Positions 43,591 to 47,251 of a stretch of DNA of 47,251 nt are shown here, piece by piece. The DNA is taken from positions 1 through 47,251 of the forward strand of contig JAGRDO010000059.1 in NCBI GenBank assembly GCA_020447005.1, read 5' to 3'. Source of the stretch: Paracoccaceae bacterium. Lineage in GTDB: Bacteria; Pseudomonadota; Alphaproteobacteria; Rhodobacterales; Rhodobacteraceae. The position numbers and the translations under genes are program-made. The first letter of the stretch is position 1; each line of letters begins with the position of its first letter. The notes under the pieces were generated by a model. That model saw only the letters and a program-made list of their open reading frames with translations. It searched no databases and was not told the origin of the DNA.

Positions 43591-44256
43591 TCAGAAATCG
43601 AGATCGGTGTAATGCGCGGGCGGCGGGAAGCCCGGCACCTGATCCGCCAGAAGCGACCGGAACGACGGGCGCGACTTGATCTTCTGATACCAGTTCTTCA
43701 CGTTCTCGCTGCGGTTCCAGTCGACATCGGAAATGTAATCGAGGCAGGAAAGATGCGCCGCCGCCGCAAAATCGGCCAGTGTCATCTCGTTGCCCGCCAG
43801 CCAGCGCCGCTGGTCCAGAAGCCAGCTCATGTAATCCAGATGATACTTGATCCGCGTCGCGCCGAACTTGACGTTCTTGCTGTCCGGATAGCCCTGTTTC
43901 ATGATCTTCTTGTTGACGCGCTCATAAAGCAGTTTCGACGTCACCTCGTCATGAAACGTATCGTCGAACCAGGCGCAAAGCCTGCGCACCTCATAGCGCC
44001 CCTCGGCATCCTTGGGCAAAAGCCGCGGCTCGGGCACGGTTTCATCGAGATATTCGCAGATCGCCTGGCTTTCCGCCATGGTCTGCCCGTTCAGCCGGAT
44101 GACCGGGATCTTTCCCGCCGGATTGCGCCGCAGGAATTCCGCGCCCTGTTCCCAATAGCGTTCCTCGACCAGTTCCACCTCGATCTTCTTTTCAGCCAGC
44201 GTCAGGCGAACCTTGCGGCAGAAAGGGGACAGCGGAACGTGGTAAAGACGCGTCAT
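43591..44256 (-). CDS. Glutathione S-transferase family protein
   Basis: The 221-residue protein has an N-terminal thioredoxin-like domain (YHVPLSPFCRKVRLTLAEK with SPFCRKVR at 9-16, NPAGKIPVIRLNG, AESQAICEYLDE) and a C-terminal all-helical domain (about 90-220, ending SFRSLLADQVPGF). This is the GST fold; the presence of a cysteine at the active loop suggests a thiol-transfer or isomerisation role. The substrate is unknown. It is separated from queG by the REP-like element. Confidence 0.92.
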   Translation of the reverse strand: MTRLYHVPLSPFCRKVRLTLAEKKIEVELVEERYWEQGAEFLRRNPAGKIPVIRLNGQTMAESQAICEYLDETVPEPRLLPKDAEGRYEVRRLCAWFDDTFHDEVTSKLLYERVNKKIMKQGYPDSKNVKFGATRIKYHLDYMSWLLDQRRWLAGNEMTLADFAAAAHLSCLDYISDVDWNRSENVKNWYQKIKSRPSFRSLLADQVPGFPPPAHYTDLDF

Positions 44257-44311
44257 GGAGAAAGGCTTTCAGGGGCTGTTCCCACGGTGATACCTGTCCC
44301 GGCCCGGTGGT

Positions 44312-45046
44312 TCAATCCTCGAAACAGGCCGAACGCCCGTCGGCGCGGATCGTCGCCGCCCCTTCGGCGATCTGGGCGGCGCGCTTGCGCAGATAGCCCG
44401 ATGGCCGTGCCGGATTTCGCCCCTTCGGGTCAGGCAGCGCCGCGGCCAGCAGGGCGGCCTCGCGCGCTGAAAGATCCGCCGCCGATTTGCCGAAATAGGC
44501 CCGCGCGGCGCTTTCAACGCCGAAAAGGCCTTTCCCGGTCTCGGCCACGTTCAGATAGACCTCGACGATGCGCCGCTTGCTCCAGAAAAGCTCCACGAAC
44601 GGGGTCATTGCCGCTTCCAGCGCCTTGCGCGGCCAGCTTCGCCCCTGCCACAGGAACACGTTCTTGGTGACCTGCTGGCTGATCGTCGACGCCCCGCGCC
44701 CCGCGCCCTCGTCCAGCGCCGCCCGGATCGCGTGAATGTCGAAGCCCCAGTGCCGGCAGAAATTCGCATCCTCGCCCGCCACCACCGCGCGGGCGATCTC
44801 GGGGCTCATGTCTTCCAGTGAAATCCATTCGCGCGTGACCCCGCCCTGACGCAGGCCTTCGGCAAGGTAATAGGGGGTCAGCCGCGGGTTGATGAAGATA
44901 CCAAGGATCAGAAGCACCAGAAACGCCGCCCCCAGCGCGGCGCCTGCACGCGACAGCCAGCGCAGCACATCGCGCAGCGTCCAGCCCGGCCGGGCTGTCG
45001 CCGGCTTGCGTTTCCGTTGCGTCGATTTCCGTGTTGCCCGCGCCAT
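44312..45046 (-). CDS. mtgA: Monofunctional peptidoglycan glycosyltransferase
   Basis: MtgA polymerises lipid II into glycan strands at the outer face of the inner membrane. The 244-residue protein has a basic cytoplasmic start, a membrane anchor (about 34-52) and the GT51 domain: catalytic Glu92 in VAGEDANFCRHWGFD, GRGASTISQQVTKNVFL (117-132), RKALEAAMTPFVELFWSKRRI and VYLNVAETG. There is no transpeptidase domain, the length being normal for MtgA. The ribosome site before the ATG is weak. Confidence 0.94.
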   Translation of the reverse strand: MARATRKSTQRKRKPATARPGWTLRDVLRWLSRAGAALGAAFLVLLILGIFINPRLTPYYLAEGLRQGGVTREWISLEDMSPEIARAVVAGEDANFCRHWGFDIHAIRAALDEGAGRGASTISQQVTKNVFLWQGRSWPRKALEAAMTPFVELFWSKRRIVEVYLNVAETGKGLFGVESAARAYFGKSAADLSAREAALLAAALPDPKGRNPARPSGYLRKRAAQIAEGAATIRADGRSACFED

Positions 45047-45092
45047 CGGTGGTGATGAACCACGTCAGCCGCTCCCCGGTCAAGCCGCTTCT

Positions 45093-46013
45093 TCAGGCCG
45101 CGATGAGGCACGATTCCCTTGCGGTCACGACCCGGCGCGCCGGTGGGATCGGTTTGCCTTGCGTCCCTCTTCGCAGCTCCGGGAACAGCCGGGTGATCTC
45201 GGCGCGCAGGCTCCGGTCGCTCTCGATCATCCAGCACGAGGGATAGAGGCTTTCGCAGGGCGTGTTTTCGGCAAAGACGATTTCGTGATTGTCGAAGAGA
45301 AGATGCAGATAGGTCACGTTTTCCACGGGTTGGCGGCTGATCCCCGGCATGCCGACCAGATGTTTCGCCGCGATCAGCATTTCCTCTTCGCCGAAATGCA
45401 GCTCATAGGTCCAGCCATGCACCATCATCCGATGTTCCGCGGAAACCAGAAGCGTGCGGTCATTCCCGAAGGCACCCGCCGCGATCCGGACCGGCGCGTT
45501 GTCGCCGGTTCCGGCAACCTCGCGCCGCCCTATCCAGCGCAGCACCTGCGGCCCGTTGTCGAGTGTCTCGACCAGATCGCCCGCCTGAAGCGCTTCAACC
45601 GCCACCGTTCCGCCCGGCACCCGGATCAGGGTGCCCGGCGTGAAACAGGGCGGACCGAGGCTGCTGACCGGCATCGAGGTGTTGCTTGTTACATAGGTCG
45701 TCGAGATCAGCGGATCGCTTTGAAGGACGGTGCCGTCATTCGGCGTGAAATAGGACGTGCCATTGGCAAGATAGAACGTCGTTCCCGTGATCGTCAGCGG
45801 CGTCCCGTTGTGATTGACGGTAACCGTATCGCCCCGATAGACCGCCGTGATATCGATGCCGCCGAGTGAATCCCCGGTGCTTCCCGTGCTCGTGATCGTG
45901 CCGTTGCTGGTCTTGTCAACAAGGTTAAGCGTGATCGGCGTCAGAACAGTCCCGGCTGGCGGCGGGTTGTAGGGGTCGATCAGGTAAAACTGGTCAGTAT
46001 AAGTCGTTGGCAT
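45093..46013 (-). CDS. Hint-domain protein
   Basis: The N-terminal 120 residues are Thr/Gly/Asn-rich and look like a beta-rich extracellular segment without a classical signal peptide. Then PPCFTPGTLIRVPGGTVAVE (121-140) begins a Hint domain (Hint_2 type) with Cys123 as the potential self-cleavage residue and SAEHRMMVHG (191-200) with His194. Such proteins in Rhodobacteraceae are usually exported through type I secretion together with RTX repeats; here I see no RTX nonapeptides. It may self-process after secretion. The leader is AT-rich, and the ribosome site (GAGAT) is weak. The C-terminus (RESCLIAA) is unremarkable. Confidence 0.83.
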   Translation of the reverse strand: MPTTYTDQFYLIDPYNPPPAGTVLTPITLNLVDKTSNGTITSTGSTGDSLGGIDITAVYRGDTVTVNHNGTPLTITGTTFYLANGTSYFTPNDGTVLQSDPLISTTYVTSNTSMPVSSLGPPCFTPGTLIRVPGGTVAVEALQAGDLVETLDNGPQVLRWIGRREVAGTGDNAPVRIAAGAFGNDRTLLVSAEHRMMVHGWTYELHFGEEEMLIAAKHLVGMPGISRQPVENVTYLHLLFDNHEIVFAENTPCESLYPSCWMIESDRSLRAEITRLFPELRRGTQGKPIPPARRVVTARESCLIAA

Positions 46014-46162
46014 ATCAATCTCGTTAAAACTCGACGGATCGAAGTTTTCGAATCACTTGTTCACAATAAAAAGGAAAGTAGCCGAAACTTTGCTAGAAAT
46101 GTGTAAAGGGCCCCGGCGGCCTGCCTGACCGTCCGGGCCTGCCAAAAGCGCCAGAGGGGATC

Positions 46163-46204
46163 ACCGGAAAGGGGGCATCTTGCAGACGAAATCCCCTTTC
46201 CGGT
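46163..46204. other. 12-base inverted repeat downstream of gltB
   Basis: accggaaagggg and cccctttccggt are perfectly complementary around an 18-base spacer. It lies 16 bases after the gltB stop (minus strand) with no T-run. A factor-independent terminator is unlikely; a transcript-end stabiliser or a protein site is possible. Confidence 0.65.
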
Positions 46205-46219
46205 CTCAGGGCAATGGCC

Positions 46220-47251
46220 TTATTCCGCCGGAACGGCCTCGGAATCGGCGCTGAGCGGATGGCTCAGATGAACCAGCATCTCCTTGGGGCAGATCTGCAG
46301 GAAATTCGCCCGTTCCGTGGACCAGTCCTGCAGGATCTTCTGCGCCTTCAGGCTTCCGGTCTCCCGTTCGTGGCGTTCGATCAGCGCCTTCAGCTCGGCT
46401 TCCCAATGCGGATGCGTCACCGCGCAGGTCACCAGCGTTTCGGCGTTGATCAGCTCTTCCGCGGTTCCGTCGGGGTCATGGATATAGGCCATGCCGCCGG
46501 TCATGCCGGCCCCGAAATTGGCGCCGATCCGGCCCAGTAGAACCGCGACACCGCCGGTCATGTATTCGCAACCGTTCGATCCGCAACCCTCGACCACGAC
46601 CCTGGCGCCCGAATTGCGCACCGCGAAACGCTCGCCCGCGCGCCCGGCGGCGAAAAGATAGCCGTCCGTCGCACCGTAAAGCACGGTATTGCCGATGATC
46701 GTGTTATCCGCGGCCACCAGGGGCGAGGCCATCTGCGGCCGCACCACGATCAGCCCGCCCGACAGGCCCTTGCCGACATAGTCATTGGCGTCGCCCGACA
46801 CCTCGATCTTCAGGCCGGGTGCGGCGAAGGCGCCAAGCGACTGGCCCGCGCTGCCATGCAGCTTCACCGTCAGATGGTCCGGCTGCAGCGAATTGCGCAT
46901 GCCGAAATTCTTGACGATCAGCGAAGAGGCGCGCGTTCCGATGGTCCGGTGCGTATTCCGCACCGCATAGGAAAGCTGCATCTTTTCGCCCTCGTCGAAG
47001 AACCGTCCGCCATCGCGGATGATCTCGGCATCCAGCGTGTCGGTGACCGCGTTGCGCGGTTTGGAGCGGTCATAGACCAGCCGGTCCGCGCCGTTAACCG
47101 TGATCAGCAGGGGATTGAGGTCAAGGTCGTCAAGATGCGCCGAACCGCGGCTGACCTGGCTGAGAAGGTCGGCCCGCCCGATGATCTCGTCCAGGCTCCG
47201 CGCCCCGATCTCGGCCAGAATCTCGCGCACCTCCTGGGCATAGAAGGTGAT
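46220..47251 (-). CDS. gltB: Glutamate synthase (NADPH) large subunit (3' part)
   Basis: Only the C-terminal 343 residues are present; the gene runs off the right edge (the last seven codons read ITFYAQE). The sequence belongs to the GXGXG beta-helix domain and the end of GltB: GLSGGLIVVRPQ, NTVLYGATDGYLFAAGRAGERFAVRNSGA, GCGSNGCEYMTGGVAVLLGRIGANFGAGMTGG and the final segment. GOGAT makes glutamate from 2-oxoglutarate and glutamine for ammonia assimilation. The partner gltD is not in the window. Confidence 0.95.
   Translation of the reverse strand: MTFYAQEVREILAEIGARSLDEIIGRADLLSQVSRGSAHLDDLDLNPLLITVNGADRLVYDRSKPRNAVTDTLDAEIIRDGGRFFDEGEKMQLSYAVRNTHRTIGTRASSLIVKNFGMRNSLQPDHLTVKLHGSAGQSLGAFAAPGLKIEVSGDANDYVGKGLSGGLIVVRPQMASPLVAADNTIIGNTVLYGATDGYLFAAGRAGERFAVRNSGARVVVEGCGSNGCEYMTGGVAVLLGRIGANFGAGMTGGMAYIHDPDGTAEELINAETLVTCAVTHPHWEAELKALIERHERETGSLKAQKILQDWSTERANFLQICPKEMLVHLSHPLSADSEAVPAE

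Noticed and set aside
1..47251. tRNA, rRNA, CRISPR arrays, insertion sequences, prophage or integrase genes
   Set aside because: None was found on reading both strands; no repeat spacing, transposase motif or cloverleaf pattern was noticed.

Overview
The window is a high-GC alphaproteobacterial chromosome segment, most likely from the Rhodobacteraceae/Paracoccaceae (Rhodobacter, Paracoccus or Roseobacter relatives). The evidence is gene content and order: nusA-ylxR-infB; rnd-kdsD-lptC-lptA-lptB-rpoN-hpf-ptsN; a MarR-type gene overlapping a response regulator as in Rhodobacter petP-petR; and histone-deacetylase-like gene-xseB-ispA-dxs. A GC-rich intergenic palindrome at 43534-43590 also resembles a repeat I know from this family. 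No phage, transposon, CRISPR array, rRNA or tRNA was seen. Almost all of the window is core or family-typical chromosome, with two clusters of less charted sulfation and glycan genes.

Layout. 1-4160: the end of nusA, ylxR and infB, then a bidirectional terminator that is partly encoded by the last codons of a convergent 45-residue gene. 4338-6985 (minus): parvulin foldase, argJ, mutT. 7172-9862: secA. 9881-14547: an orphan capsule-type ABC permease, cysQ-kdsB, and galU-galE behind a CtrA-like box. 14634-15506: a PEP mutase/isocitrate lyase-like enzyme. 15703-19859: glycosyltransferase, GT14-type branching glycosyltransferase and a two-domain sulfotransferase, closely packed. 19856-25776 (minus): the lipopolysaccharide-transport/rpoN cluster. 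25777-26253: a 477-base AT-richer gap with a perfect stem-loop and a candidate small RNA terminator. 26254-30278: HD hydrolase, EamA transporter, HU, AMP nucleosidase, Rdx-type protein. 30415-33393: four overlapping genes coding for an arylsulfotransferase-like membrane-anchored protein, a tiny YIGPG protein, a small membrane protein and a PAPS-type sulfotransferase. 33403-42363: methyltransferase, epimerase, ilvE, petP-petR, deacetylase-like gene, xseB, ispA, dxs, a periplasmic ankyrin protein and a 64-residue protein. 42463-47251 (minus): queG, GST, mtgA, a Hint-domain protein and the 3' part of gltB.

How the genes fit together. Envelope building is the main theme: Kdo supply (kdsD, kdsB), LPS transport (lptC, lptA, lptB), UDP-sugar supply (galU, galE), a polysaccharide-export permease, glycosyltransferases, peptidoglycan glycosyltransferase (mtgA), protein export (secA) and isoprenoid precursors (dxs, ispA). 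A second theme is sulfation: two separate operons carry PAPS-type sulfotransferase folds, one also carries an arylsulfotransferase-like protein, and cysQ would remove the PAP by-product. The most promising undescribed system is the four-gene unit at 30415-33393, followed by the glycosyltransferase/GT14/sulfotransferase unit at 15703-19859. All functional assignments are from reading motifs and context; no database search was run.
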